Shown: positions 1-8,359, counted from the first letter of the stretch. The stretch is DNA of 64,000 nucleotides from Coprococcus sp. (GCA_022793995.1 JAAWDY010000033.1:62001-126000); one strand, 5' to 3'. Translations and numbers: made by a program. The notes: generated from the letters alone by a model not told the origin.

Positions 1-1
1 C

Positions 2-682
2 TCAACCGGCGCTGACCCGGTATTCGCGCAAAGAGTGTTCTCTGCAAAGAATACGAAAACCGCGGTAACGAGCCAGCTTGCCGCATGGGCGACCACGATC
101 GTCGTGACGGGGGTGGTCTGTGCGCTGCCGGCGCTGGCGATTAACGTGATCTTCCCGGATATGACGATCGGGAGCCAGTTTACGCCAAAGTTCCTGCTTG
201 CATATATGCCGCCAATCGTACGCGGGCTTATGCTGAGTTTCCTCCTCAGCATGATGCTGACCTCCGGCGATAGCCAGCTGCTTACGCTGGTCTCCACGAT
301 TACGGAAGATATCATACGCCCGAAGATGAAGGAGGAAGACGGCGAGAAGAAGATGCTGCTTATAAACCGTCTGGTCTGTATGCTGGCGGCGGTTATGGTG
401 TGCGCGATGGCATTGTATTTTGGAAAGATATACCAGCTCCTCAAGACGGGCGGGAGCGCGTATGGTGCCGGGATATTTATCCCGCTGGTTTTGGGATGTT
501 TCTGGAAAAAGGCGGATTCCCGCGCAGTCAACATCGGTATGCTTGTCGGACTTATCGTCTCCTTCGGGTTCGATCTGTTCCTTAAGATTCCGCTGGGGCT
601 GAATCTGGACGGAATCATCCCGGGAGGCGTTCTGTGCCTGCTGATCTGCGTCGGCGGTTCTTTGATACGCAGGAAGGAATAA
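2..682 (+). CDS. Sodium:solute symporter (SSS family), C-terminal part
   Basis: This is the 3' end of a membrane transporter cut by the window edge; the open frame runs to base 2 with no start codon seen. The 226 visible residues hold about five hydrophobic segments separated by short polar loops and end in a basic tail. The opening QRVFSAKN resembles the loop before a late helix in SSS-family Na+/substrate symporters, and MLTSGDSQLL fits the family's conserved helix. SSS proteins co-transport sodium with small solutes such as proline, betaine or pantothenate. It lies 74 bases before a GrdE/G/I-type gene on the same strand, which suggests that it imports the reductase substrate. The substrate cannot be read from this fragment. 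Confidence 0.85.
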   Translation, partial: STGADPVFAQRVFSAKNTKTAVTSQLAAWATTIVVTGVVCALPALAINVIFPDMTIGSQFTPKFLLAYMPPIVRGLMLSFLLSMMLTSGDSQLLTLVSTITEDIIRPKMKEEDGEKKMLLINRLVCMLAAVMVCAMALYFGKIYQLLKTGGSAYGAGIFIPLVLGCFWKKADSRAVNIGMLVGLIVSFGFDLFLKIPLGLNLDGIIPGGVLCLLICVGGSLIRRKE

Positions 683-692
683 GCCAAAGCTT

Positions 693-711
693 TGCCGCAG
701 GATATGCGGCA
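693..711 (+). other. Short hairpin before the reductase genes
   Basis: A perfect 7-base inverted repeat (TGCCGCA, loop GGATA, TGCGGCA) lies just after the symporter stop and about 46 bases before the next start codon. There is no following T run, so it is not a typical terminator. It may set differential mRNA stability between the two genes. Confidence 0.4.
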
Positions 712-756
712 GGTTGGTAATAGACAAGGAGAAAAAACAAAAAGGAAGGAATCAAA

Positions 757-2070
757 ATGAAACTGGAAATCGGTAATTTTTATGTCAAAGACATTGTTTT
801 TGGCGAAAAGACAAATTATGAAAACGGCACTTTGACGGTGAACCAGGAAGAGGCCATTGCGGCGCTGAACCCGGAAGGGAACCTGAAGAATGTGGAATTA
901 TATATTGCCCATCCTGGAGAACGTACGAGAATCCTGCCGATCAAAGAGATTGTGGAGGCGCGTGTGCGTCCTGACGGGCGTGCGGTTTTCCCGGGGCAGA
1001 CCGGCGGGATGGCGCTAAGCGGGAAAGGGAAATTATTTGCCCTTAAGAATATGGCGGTCACTGCAGTGGGAGTATATGCGGGAAGCGGGGACGGTATGTT
1101 AGACATGGCCGGACCGGCGGCGGAACTTACACATTTTTCTGAGCTGATCCACCTTTGCTTTAAGGCAGAGAATGTAGACGGATCCGAAAATGTATATGGT
1201 CCATATAAGAAAAATACATATTTCCGCCTTGGGGCGCAGCTCCTTGGCGAATACATCGGGAAAGCGGTTCTGGGGCAGGAACCGGAAGACTGGGAAATCT
1301 ATGACAACACGACGGAGGTTTCGGCAGAGCTTCCCAGAGTCGGACTTGTGCTGCAGCTTTCGACTGCTTTTGTGAAGGAGCCGGGATTTGTCTGCCGTCT
1401 CTACGGGGAGGATACCGTATACCTGGTGCCCACGATGTTAAATGCAAATGAAGTGCTGGACGGCGCTTTGTGCGGCGACACTTTATTCTTCGCATCCTTC
1501 AAGCTCTTTACGTATGATTACCAGGATATGCCGCTGATTAAAGAACTCTATGCGGAACATGGGAAGACACTTAACTTTATCGGGGTATTCCTGGACGTGA
1601 ATCCGGCGGTAGCTGATCTAAAGATACGAGATTCTGATCGCATTGCTGCGATGGCAGAAATGATGAAACTGGATGGGGCGGTTGTAGTCAATACCGCAAA
1701 CGGGCATAGCGAGATCGACTTCTTCACAACGATTATTAAGCTGGAAGAGATCGGTGTGAAATGTGTGGGACAATGCATGGAAAGCCCGGGCCACGGGGGA
1801 GGGATGCAGTCCAAAGTTATGCTGGACGCGCGTGCGAACGCGATTGTATCGACCGGAGCCGATCACGTTGTTTTAAATCTGCCTGCCATGGACAAGGTCA
1901 TCGGAAAACTGGACAGCGTGAATCACGACGGTTATCCTGGAGCCTGGTCTTATGATCCGGAATACGGTCCCTCCCTGCACGAAGACGGATCCCTGGTGGT
2001 GGATTCCCTGATTATTGCAGGGCATGACGGCAACGCGGGCTGGTCGCATAAGGTCTGCAAGAGCTACTAA
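757..2070 (+). CDS. Glycine/sarcosine/betaine reductase component B, proprotein subunit (GrdE/GrdG/GrdI family)
   Basis: This 437-residue protein matches the proprotein subunit of the substrate-binding component B of clostridial glycine-type reductases, in length and in its opening MKLEIGNFYVKDI. Family proproteins are cleaved before a cysteine to create a pyruvoyl group that forms a Schiff base with the substrate amine. The best candidate here is Cys239 in the motif DGALCGDT, close to the reported position in the family. A later PGHGGGMQSK stretch is also family-typical. It is followed after 48 bases by the selenoprotein subunit. The GrdE, GrdG and GrdI types (glycine, sarcosine, betaine) cannot be told apart by eye. 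GrdA, GrdC and GrdD are not in the window and would have to be encoded elsewhere. Confidence 0.88.
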   Translation: MKLEIGNFYVKDIVFGEKTNYENGTLTVNQEEAIAALNPEGNLKNVELYIAHPGERTRILPIKEIVEARVRPDGRAVFPGQTGGMALSGKGKLFALKNMAVTAVGVYAGSGDGMLDMAGPAAELTHFSELIHLCFKAENVDGSENVYGPYKKNTYFRLGAQLLGEYIGKAVLGQEPEDWEIYDNTTEVSAELPRVGLVLQLSTAFVKEPGFVCRLYGEDTVYLVPTMLNANEVLDGALCGDTLFFASFKLFTYDYQDMPLIKELYAEHGKTLNFIGVFLDVNPAVADLKIRDSDRIAAMAEMMKLDGAVVVNTANGHSEIDFFTTIIKLEEIGVKCVGQCMESPGHGGGMQSKVMLDARANAIVSTGADHVVLNLPAMDKVIGKLDSVNHDGYPGAWSYDPEYGPSLHEDGSLVVDSLIIAGHDGNAGWSHKVCKSY

Positions 2071-2073
2071 GGA

Positions 2074-2110
2074 ATTGCGTATTCGGCAATGAATGTTAAT
2101 AGGTAAGGAG
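2074..2110 (+). promoter_or_regulatory. Leader hairpin with five-codon mini-ORF before the selenoprotein gene (third, partial copy of a repeated element)
   Basis: ATTGC at 2074-2078 pairs with GCAAT at 2086-2090. The stretch AATTGCGTATTCGGCAATGAA closely matches copies at 19933 and 48744. An ATG at 2089 opens a five-codon frame, M-N-V-N-R-stop, whose TAA (2104-2106) abuts the GGAG of the ribosome binding site at 2107-2110. The upstream CACCGTAACTC block found in the other two copies is missing here. Confidence 0.5.
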
Positions 2111-2118
2111 AAAATGTA

Positions 2119-3420
2119 ATGAAGAAAGTAATCATGTACTTAAATCAATTTTACGGCGGGATCGGCGGTGAGGAAAAAGCCGATTACGAGCCGTCCCTGT
2201 TGGAAGGGACTGTGGGACCGTCCAAAGCGCTGGACGATATGTTGACCGCCGGGACGGTCACACATACGATTCTCTGCGGCGATGGATATATGGCAAGTCA
2301 TACGGCGGAAGCGCTGGAGAAGATTGGAAAATTATTGGAAGGTCTGGAGTTTGACATACTGACCGCCGGACCAGCGTTTATGTCCGGGCGATACGGGGTA
2401 TCCTGTGTGGAAGTATGCAATTATGTGCATAAGAATTTTGGGGTTCCGGCAGTCACCTGTATGTTTGAGGAGAATCCGGGACGTGAAATGTACCCGCAGG
2501 CGATGTACGTTATGGCGGGAAGCAAGAGCGGAGCAGGCATGAGAAAAGATATGCCTAAAATAGCGGCATTTGCAGATAAGCTTTTAAAAGGGGAGGAAAT
2601 CCTGTGGTCCGACGCGGAAGGGTATTTCCCGAGAGGATTCCGCTGGCAGATCCAGCTTCCCAAGGAGGAGACAGCTGCGAAACGTTCGGTTGCAATGCTG
2701 AAAAAAAAGCTGGCGGGCGAGCCGTTTGAGACAGAGCTTCCGATCGACGCGGAGGAGATGGTTCCGATCGCACCGCCGCGGGATGCAAGCAAGTCCCGTG
2801 TGGCATTCGTTTCCACGGGAGGGCTGGTTCCGATGGGTAACCCGGATCATATTCCGTCTGCCGCATCCACGCGATATGGACGTTACGACCTTTCTGGAAA
2901 AAACGTCCTGAAAAAAGGAGAGTGGAAATCTGTTCACGGCGGTTACGACCAGACCTATGCGGACGAGGAGCCTATGCTGGCGATGCCGCTGGACGCTTTG
3001 CGCAGGCTGGAAGCAGAAGGAAAGATTGGGTATTTCCATCCCTGGTTCTATACGACCACCGGAAATCAGACAAACCGGGTCAATTCTGTGCGTATGGCGA
3101 AGGAGATCGTGGAGCATCTTAAGGCAGACGACATTGATACCGTGATTTTTGGATCCGCTTGAGGAACCTGTACTCGTTGCGGTGCAATGATGGTGAAAGA
3201 AATCGAACGTTCAGGAATGACGGTCGTCCATGTGGCAAATATGACGGCGGTGGCGCAAAGCATCGGCTCAAACCGGATCCTTAAGGCGTACTCGATCCCG
3301 GCAGCAATGGCGGATATGAACGAGACGCCGGAGATCCAGGCAAAACAGAGGTATCAGCTGATGAGCCGTGCGCTGGAGGTTTTGAATACAGATATCAAAG
3401 AACAGACAGTTTTCCAATAA
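2119..3420 (+). CDS. Glycine/sarcosine/betaine reductase component B, selenocysteine subunit (GrdB/GrdF/GrdH family)
   Basis: The gene reads through an in-frame TGA at 3160-3162 to a TAA at 3420, giving 433 residues with selenocysteine at position 348. The residues around it, S-A-U-G-T-C-T-R-C-G-A, match the UxxCxxC redox site of GrdB-type selenoproteins, and the frame continues with family-like sequence (MVKEIERSGM) for 86 residues. Without readthrough the protein would end exactly at its catalytic residue, so conventional gene calling splits it into two pieces. Family role: together with the pyruvoyl subunit it cleaves the C-N bond of glycine, sarcosine or betaine and passes a carboxymethyl group to the selenol of GrdA. 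A hairpin suited to a bacterial SECIS follows the TGA. SelA, SelB, SelC and SelD must be encoded elsewhere. Confidence 0.93.
3174..3190 (+). promoter_or_regulatory. Candidate bacterial SECIS hairpin
   Basis: TCGTTGC (3174-3180) pairs with GCAATGA (3184-3190), with one G-U pair, closing a GGT loop. The first loop G is 19 bases after the TGA codon. Known bacterial SECIS elements present a G-containing apical loop about 16-37 bases after the UGA for SelB binding, so position and loop both fit. This is a hand fold and was not computed. Confidence 0.6.
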
Positions 3421-3439
3421 AGCAATAAAGATAGAGATC

Positions 3440-3469
3440 AGAAAAAGCAGGCCGTGGCCTGCTTTTTCT
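3440..3469. terminator. Bidirectional terminator between the selenoprotein gene and the PucR-type gene
   Basis: A 14-base inverted repeat (3440-3453 with 3456-3469) has core GCAGGCC-GT-GGCCTGC, flanked by an A run on the left and a T run on the right, so it can stop transcription from both convergent genes. Its right arm reaches the stop codon of the minus-strand gene. Confidence 0.85.
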
Positions 3470-4901
3470 AGTTCAGCGGTCCGAACAGATCTTCGACATG
3501 CTCCATTTTCCCCATAAACCCATAAGCAGTGCAGGAGATCCGGAGTTTCATAAGTTCCCGGGGATTCTCAAAGTCAATGCCAAATTCTTCCTTTAATGTA
3601 TTGACTCTGTGATATAAGGTATTCCGGTGGATAAAGAGCTTGTTCGCGGTGATTGCATGCTGCGTGGTATTGAACACATAAGTCATTAATGTCTTTAAAT
3701 ATTCTGTGCCATGTTTTTCATCATACAGCTTGATATAGACTACATTCGGATGACAGAACAGCTCGTAATGCATTCCCCGCTGGTGCGCCATGTCGATCAG
3801 GTGGCTTAGAATTTGGTCCTCATATCGGCAAAATCGGATTCTGGTTTCAGATACACGGGTGCGCAGGGAGATGGCGGTCGTACTTTGCTCAAACGCCTGT
3901 TTTAAAGAGGCAAAATCCAGAAAACCATTACTTAACCCCGCATATAGATTGTGCTGCTGTAAAAAAGGAAGCAGCTTTGGGTAAGTCTGGTCGGTGATCT
4001 TTTGCTTGATCGGGCAGCCGATCACAGCAATGTAGTAGTGATCGTATTCATAGACCTCAGTCTTTAGGAGCGACTGCAGGGGACTGGACAGGAAAAAGGA
4101 ATCCCGATCGTTATCCATTCGGATCGAGAGGACAAAATATTTGTCAGACGCGGGGATATTCAATTCGCGCATCCGTTCCCTGGCCGCCTGTACGTCGAAG
4201 GCGCCATGTTTCAGCAGATCGAAGATGAACTGCTGTTTCTCCGACGGCTGCACGGCAGAATCGTCCAGGCTGGTGCGGCCGGACAAAATGCTGCGCGCCA
4301 AATTGAAATAGCCGCCTGCGATCTCTTTGTCAAGTTCTTCCCATGCGATGACAAGGAGATAACCAATCAGTTCTTTGCCGTGGCGGATTGGACCTGCGAC
4401 TGCGTTGACAGGGCAGTTTTCATTCGACGGGAGGAAGACCGTGTGGGTGTTCATATCCGTGTCTTTTCGGGAGAGAACGGCGGGGAGGAAGTTTTTCATT
4501 TCTTCTCCGTGGCAGGAAGCGGTTAAGGATAAATGTTCATTAAAGAAAAAAACGGAATTGTCCATAATTTTATAACAAATTTCTGCAATCCGATCCATGG
4601 GAGTTTTCACGTTCACGGCCTGAGTAAGCTGTACAAGGGCGCTGCCGGCTTGATAGTCTCGTACGATTGTTTTCTGAATCTGAAGTTTGACAGACTCTAT
4701 TTCAGATTCGCCAGTTAGAATCACACTGCCCTGCACGTGTTCCGACTGACCGGGCGCTGCAACGTATAAAATGCCTGGGGGGGAATCCGGTTCATTTTTA
4801 TCCCAGCGCTTTACCATGTAGATCTCAGCGTCGGGCGGGCCTAAAAGCCGGACCGTTTTATCTTCAAGAGAGCGGGTCAGTTGTTTTGCAGTCAGCGCCA
4901 T
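3468..4901 (-). CDS. PucR-family transcriptional regulator
   Basis: This 477-residue protein ends in a helix-turn-helix of the PucR C-terminal type (LFIHRNTLYHRVNTLKEEF, roughly residues 420-440), with a GGDEF-like/PucR middle region before it. PucR-family proteins commonly activate catabolic genes for purines, amines or amino acids in response to a small molecule. The start chosen is ATG at 4901, preceded at about ten bases by AAAGGAGG; an upstream ATG at 4991 would add 30 residues but has no such site. The gene converges on the reductase genes and shares their terminator. I infer, without seeing a binding site, that it may control the adjacent reductase and symporter genes. Confidence 0.85.
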   Translation of the reverse strand: MALTAKQLTRSLEDKTVRLLGPPDAEIYMVKRWDKNEPDSPPGILYVAAPGQSEHVQGSVILTGESEIESVKLQIQKTIVRDYQAGSALVQLTQAVNVKTPMDRIAEICYKIMDNSVFFFNEHLSLTASCHGEEMKNFLPAVLSRKDTDMNTHTVFLPSNENCPVNAVAGPIRHGKELIGYLLVIAWEELDKEIAGGYFNLARSILSGRTSLDDSAVQPSEKQQFIFDLLKHGAFDVQAARERMRELNIPASDKYFVLSIRMDNDRDSFFLSSPLQSLLKTEVYEYDHYYIAVIGCPIKQKITDQTYPKLLPFLQQHNLYAGLSNGFLDFASLKQAFEQSTTAISLRTRVSETRIRFCRYEDQILSHLIDMAHQRGMHYELFCHPNVVYIKLYDEKHGTEYLKTLMTYVFNTTQHAITANKLFIHRNTLYHRVNTLKEEFGIDFENPRELMKLRISCTAYGFMGKMEHVEDLFGPLN

Positions 4902-5046
4902 GGCACGTTTTCCTCCTTTATCACAGTCATTGTCTATCCCCTGTCCGTTAGTTATTAGTATTTTTAAATTTATTTTAGAATATTTGCCCAAAAAAGTAAA
5001 GTTTTTTGATGTATCAAAAGAATAAGGAAAATCCTCTTATCATAAA

Positions 5047-5063
5047 ATACGTATAGGGGGTAT
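5047..5063. promoter_or_regulatory. Second CsoR-like operator upstream of copA
   Basis: The 17-base ATACGTATAGGGGGTAT resembles CsoR operators (an ATACCC half-site facing a GGGGTAT half-site), although its left half is weaker. It lies about 50 bases upstream of the main copA operator. Confidence 0.45.
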
Positions 5064-5094
5064 GGAATAAATTTTTCGATGTTTGAAATATCTC

Positions 5095-5123
5095 TTGCAA
5101 AATACCCTAACAGGGTATATAAT
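5095..5123 (+). promoter_or_regulatory. copA promoter with embedded CsoR-type operator
   Basis: TTGCAA (5095-5100) and TATAAT (5118-5123) are separated by exactly 17 bases. The spacer holds the inverted repeat ATACCCTAACAGGGTAT (5102-5118), which fits the published CsoR-type pattern of TACCC facing GGGTA. A repressor bound here would block RNA polymerase, and copper would relieve it. Confidence 0.8.
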
Positions 5124-5165
5124 GACTTCAAGTTGAGAGAGATGTCAGAGAAAGGTGGAGAGGTA

Positions 5166-7790
5166 ATGGTACAATATAATGTAACAGGTATGAGCTGCGC
5201 AGCCTGCAGCGCCAGAGTGGAAAAAGCCGTATCCAAAGTACAGGGCGTCACCTCCGTATCGGTAAGTCTTCTTACCAATTCGATGGGCGTCGAAGGAACG
5301 GCGGATCCATCGTCGGTCATCAAGGCGGTGACGGACGCCGGGTATGGGGCGTCCGAGAAGAGCAGCGCGAAGGACGGCGGGGCAGCGAAGTCTGTCGCGA
5401 ACGACGATTTCCTGAAGGATACGGAAACTCCGAAGATGAAGAGGAGGCTGATTTGGTCGGTGATCTTCCTGATTCCGCTTCTGTATATCCATATGGGATA
5501 CATGGTACTTGGAGCGCCGCTTCCGGAATTCTTTGCGAAAGACCATCTTGCCATGGGGATATTCCAGATGCTTGATACGATCATCATCATGGTAATTAAT
5601 AAGAAGTTCTTTGTCAGCGGCATCAAGGGCGTGATGCACAAAGCGCCGAACATGGATACCCTGGTATCTATGGGAGCTGCCGCGGCTTTCGGATACAGTA
5701 CAGTCATGCTGTTCCTTATGACGGACGCGATCGTAGTGTTGAACGATCGTCATCTGGCAATGCAGTATATGGATGAATTCTATTTTGAGTCCGCAGGTAC
5801 GATTTTGACGCTGATTACGGTCGGTAAGACTTTGGAGTCCTACTCTAAGGGCCGTACAACAGACGCGATCAAGGGCCTGATGAAGCTGGCGCCTAAGACG
5901 GCAACACTGATTCGGAATGGCGCCGAGGTAGAAGTGGGCATCGAGCAAGTGCGCCAAGGAGATATCTTTGTCGTGCGTCCGGGTGAGAATGTCCCGGTAG
6001 ACGGTGTGATTCTGGAAGGGAACAGCGCTGTAAATGAGTCGGCGCTTACCGGAGAGAGTATTCCGGTGGATAAGAATCCAGGCGATATGGTGTCCGCGGC
6101 GACGATCAACCAGTCGGGTTTCATCCGCTGTGAGGCGACCCGTGTTGGGGAAGATACAACATTGTCCCAGATTATCCAGATGGTAAGCGACGCGTCTGCG
6201 ACCAAGGCTCCGATCGCGAAGGTGGCGGATACGGTATCCGGGGTATTTGTTCCTACGGTCATCTGTCTTGCCCTGATTACGATGGTGGTATGGCTGTTAG
6301 TGGGAAGGCCGATTGGTTTCGCATTGGCAAGGGGTATTTCTGTTCTGGTTATCAGCTGTCCGTGCGCGCTGGGTCTTGCGACTCCGGTGGCGATCATGGT
6401 CGGTAATGGAATGGGTGCAAGGAACGGTATTATGTTCAAGACGGCGGTTTCTCTGGAGATCACCGGAAGAACAGAGATCGTTGCGCTTGATAAGACAGGT
6501 ACGATCACCAGCGGCGAGCCGAAGGTGACAGATATGATCCCGTCAGGAGTCAGCGAGACAGAGCTTTTGACCCTGGCCTATGCTTTGGAGAAGAAAAGCG
6601 AACACCCGCTGGCGCGTGCGATCCTTGTAAAAGGACAGGAAGAGAATGTGAAAGAAGATATCGAAGTAGATCAGTTCCAGGCTCTTCCAGGCAACGGGCT
6701 TTCCGGTACTTTAAACGGCAGCAAGCTGATCGGCGGGAATCTGAAATATATTGGACAGAACGCAGAAGTTTCCGATGAGATCCGTAAGAAGGCGGACGCT
6801 CTTGCAGAGGACGGCAAGACGCCTTTATTCTTCGCAAAAGACGGCAAGCTGATTGGTATCATCGCAGTGGCGGACGTGATAAAAGAAGACAGCCCACAGG
6901 CAGTGCGCGAGCTCCAGAAACAGGGTATCCATGTTGTTATGCTGACAGGCGATAATGAAAGGACCGCGAAGGCGATCGGCAGGCAGGCAGGCGTGGACGA
7001 GGTCATCGCAGGTGTGCTTCCGGAAGGCAAGGAAAGCGTGATTCGCGAGCTGAAGAAAAAGGGAAGAGTCGCGATGGTCGGCGACGGTATCAACGACGCT
7101 CCTGCGCTTACCCGTGCGGACATCGGCGTGGCGATCGGGGCAGGTACGGACATTGCGATCGACGCGGCGGACGTTGTACTCATGAAGAGCCGTTTGAGCG
7201 ATGTGCCGGCAGCAATCCGTTTGAGCCGGGCAACACTCCGCAATATCCACGAGAACCTGTTCTGGGCGTTCTTCTACAATGTAATTGGGATTCCGATCGC
7301 GGCGGGCGCATGGATCCATATCACCGGGTGGGAGATGAATCCGATGTTTGGAGCAGCGGCGATGAGTCTTTCCAGCGTATGCGTTGTATCCAATGCGTTG
7401 CGTTTGAATCTGTTTAAAGTGCATGACTCGCACAGAGATAAAGCAATTAAGCATAAACCGCGGAAGGCGTCCGAATTGGAAATGGAAGACAACATGACAA
7501 CGAATGTGACTACAGCACCGACATCTCCGTCCGCCCAGGTTACGGAAAAACCGGCAATCGACGAAGGAAAGATTATTGCAGTCAAGACATTAAATATTGA
7601 AGGCATGATGTGCGGGCACTGTGAGAAAATGGTAAAAGGCGCGCTGGAAGCCTTGGATGGAGTGGAAATGGCGGTAGCGAGCCATGAAAAGGGGACGGCA
7701 GTCGTGTCCTTAAGTGCGGAAGTGCCGGACGATGTGCTCACAAAGGCTGTGGAGTCGGACGAAGAATATAAAGTGACGGGGATCGCTTAA
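5166..7790 (+). CDS. copA: Copper-translocating P1B-type ATPase with N- and C-terminal heavy-metal domains
   Basis: This 874-residue ATPase pumps copper(I) out of the cytoplasm. An N-terminal heavy-metal-associated domain carries MSCAACS (Cys11, Cys14). The membrane domain has the transport motif CPC at 398-400. The phosphorylation motif DKTGT places its aspartate at 442, and GDGINDAP closes the ATP-binding domain. Unusually, a second HMA domain with MMCGHC (Cys816, Cys819) is attached at the C terminus through a Thr/Pro/Ser-rich linker. Most CopA proteins carry their HMA domains at the N terminus only. The start ATG at 5166 follows GGTGGAGAGG; an in-frame ATG at 5079 lies upstream of the promoter. 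The gene is followed by copZ and probably co-transcribed with it under CsoR control. Confidence 0.96.
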   Translation: MVQYNVTGMSCAACSARVEKAVSKVQGVTSVSVSLLTNSMGVEGTADPSSVIKAVTDAGYGASEKSSAKDGGAAKSVANDDFLKDTETPKMKRRLIWSVIFLIPLLYIHMGYMVLGAPLPEFFAKDHLAMGIFQMLDTIIIMVINKKFFVSGIKGVMHKAPNMDTLVSMGAAAAFGYSTVMLFLMTDAIVVLNDRHLAMQYMDEFYFESAGTILTLITVGKTLESYSKGRTTDAIKGLMKLAPKTATLIRNGAEVEVGIEQVRQGDIFVVRPGENVPVDGVILEGNSAVNESALTGESIPVDKNPGDMVSAATINQSGFIRCEATRVGEDTTLSQIIQMVSDASATKAPIAKVADTVSGVFVPTVICLALITMVVWLLVGRPIGFALARGISVLVISCPCALGLATPVAIMVGNGMGARNGIMFKTAVSLEITGRTEIVALDKTGTITSGEPKVTDMIPSGVSETELLTLAYALEKKSEHPLARAILVKGQEENVKEDIEVDQFQALPGNGLSGTLNGSKLIGGNLKYIGQNAEVSDEIRKKADALAEDGKTPLFFAKDGKLIGIIAVADVIKEDSPQAVRELQKQGIHVVMLTGDNERTAKAIGRQAGVDEVIAGVLPEGKESVIRELKKKGRVAMVGDGINDAPALTRADIGVAIGAGTDIAIDAADVVLMKSRLSDVPAAIRLSRATLRNIHENLFWAFFYNVIGIPIAAGAWIHITGWEMNPMFGAAAMSLSSVCVVSNALRLNLFKVHDSHRDKAIKHKPRKASELEMEDNMTTNVTTAPTSPSAQVTEKPAIDEGKIIAVKTLNIEGMMCGHCEKMVKGALEALDGVEMAVASHEKGTAVVSLSAEVPDDVLTKAVESDEEYKVTGIA

Positions 7791-7882
7791 GAACGGACGG
7801 CTGCAAAAGATCAGGTAATAACTGCAGTACGATGCAGGGATTCATAAAAATTAATCATTCAATCATCAAGGAGGTAACTATC

Positions 7883-8092
7883 ATGACAAAAACAATCGAT
7901 ATCGAAGGAATGGGATGCCAGGGCTGCGTAAAAAAGGTAAAGACAGTATTGGAAGAATTGGCGGGAGTAGAAAGCGTGGATGTGAGCCTTGAAAACAACA
8001 ATGCGGTCGTAACCTTAAAGGAAGATGTAGCTGACGATGTTCTTAAGAGTGCTGTAGAATCCAAGGGATTTATCGTACACAAAGTTGCATAA
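7883..8092 (+). CDS. copZ: Copper chaperone (CopZ-type HMA protein)
   Basis: This 69-residue single-domain protein carries the copper-binding motif GMGCQGC near its start and the beta-alpha-beta-beta-alpha-beta length of CopZ/Atx1 chaperones, which hand Cu(I) to CopA. The start ATG at 7883 follows AAGGAGG. It lies 92 bases after copA with no promoter or terminator seen between them. Its ending (DDVLKSAVES) resembles that of the extra domain at the end of CopA (DDVLTKAVES), suggesting that the two derive from one another. Confidence 0.93.
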   Translation: MTKTIDIEGMGCQGCVKKVKTVLEELAGVESVDVSLENNNAVVTLKEDVADDVLKSAVESKGFIVHKVA

Positions 8093-8123
8093 AGAGAGAA
8101 TATACGCAGATAGTAAGAAGAAT

Positions 8124-8169
8124 TACGAGCACAAGGGCGGCCATGAAGATGGCCGCCCTTGTGCTCGTA
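8124..8169. repeat. Perfect 21-base inverted repeat after copZ
   Basis: Bases 8124-8144 are exactly complementary to 8149-8169 around a GAAG loop. The stem is GC-rich (AAGGGCGGCC core). No T run follows on either strand, so it departs from the usual intrinsic terminator, but a stem this strong probably separates the copper genes from the next operon. Confidence 0.75.
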
Positions 8170-8243
8170 TATCTCATGTAACAGCACTCGGGATAGGGGC
8201 AGAGAGTTTTTTTGAAAAATGGCTGAGTTTGATGAAAAAAATG

Positions 8244-8272
8244 TCGACAAATACCACTACTGGGTATATAAT
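8244..8272 (+). promoter_or_regulatory. Promoter of the peptide-type ABC operon with CsoR-type operator
   Basis: TCGACA (8244-8249) and TATAAT (8267-8272) are 17 bases apart. The spacer holds ATACCACTACTGGGTAT (8251-8267), which matches the copA operator at 13 of 17 bases and in exact position relative to the -10 box. Downstream in the leader, CCCTAT (8318-8323) and ATAGGG (8326-8331) form a small hairpin just before the ribosome binding site. I infer control by the same copper-responsive repressor. Confidence 0.65.
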
Positions 8273-8359
8273 AACTGTAAATACAATGGTAAAATTCGTT
8301 GGTTTTTATTCCCTACCCCCCTATCAATAGGGAGAGGCTTATCAAAAGGAGGAGAATGT

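Noticed and set aside
2..727. 241-residue open frame on the minus strand
   Set aside because: Antisense shadow of the symporter gene; His/Arg/Gln-rich composition with no family resemblance.
2119..3162. Reading the GrdB-type gene as a 347-residue protein followed by a separate 77-residue gene at 3187
   Set aside because: The TGA sits within a UxxCxxC motif and the frame goes on with family sequence; it is one selenoprotein.
5145..5957. 270-residue open frame on the minus strand
   Set aside because: Antisense to copA; no ribosome binding site and no domain resemblance.
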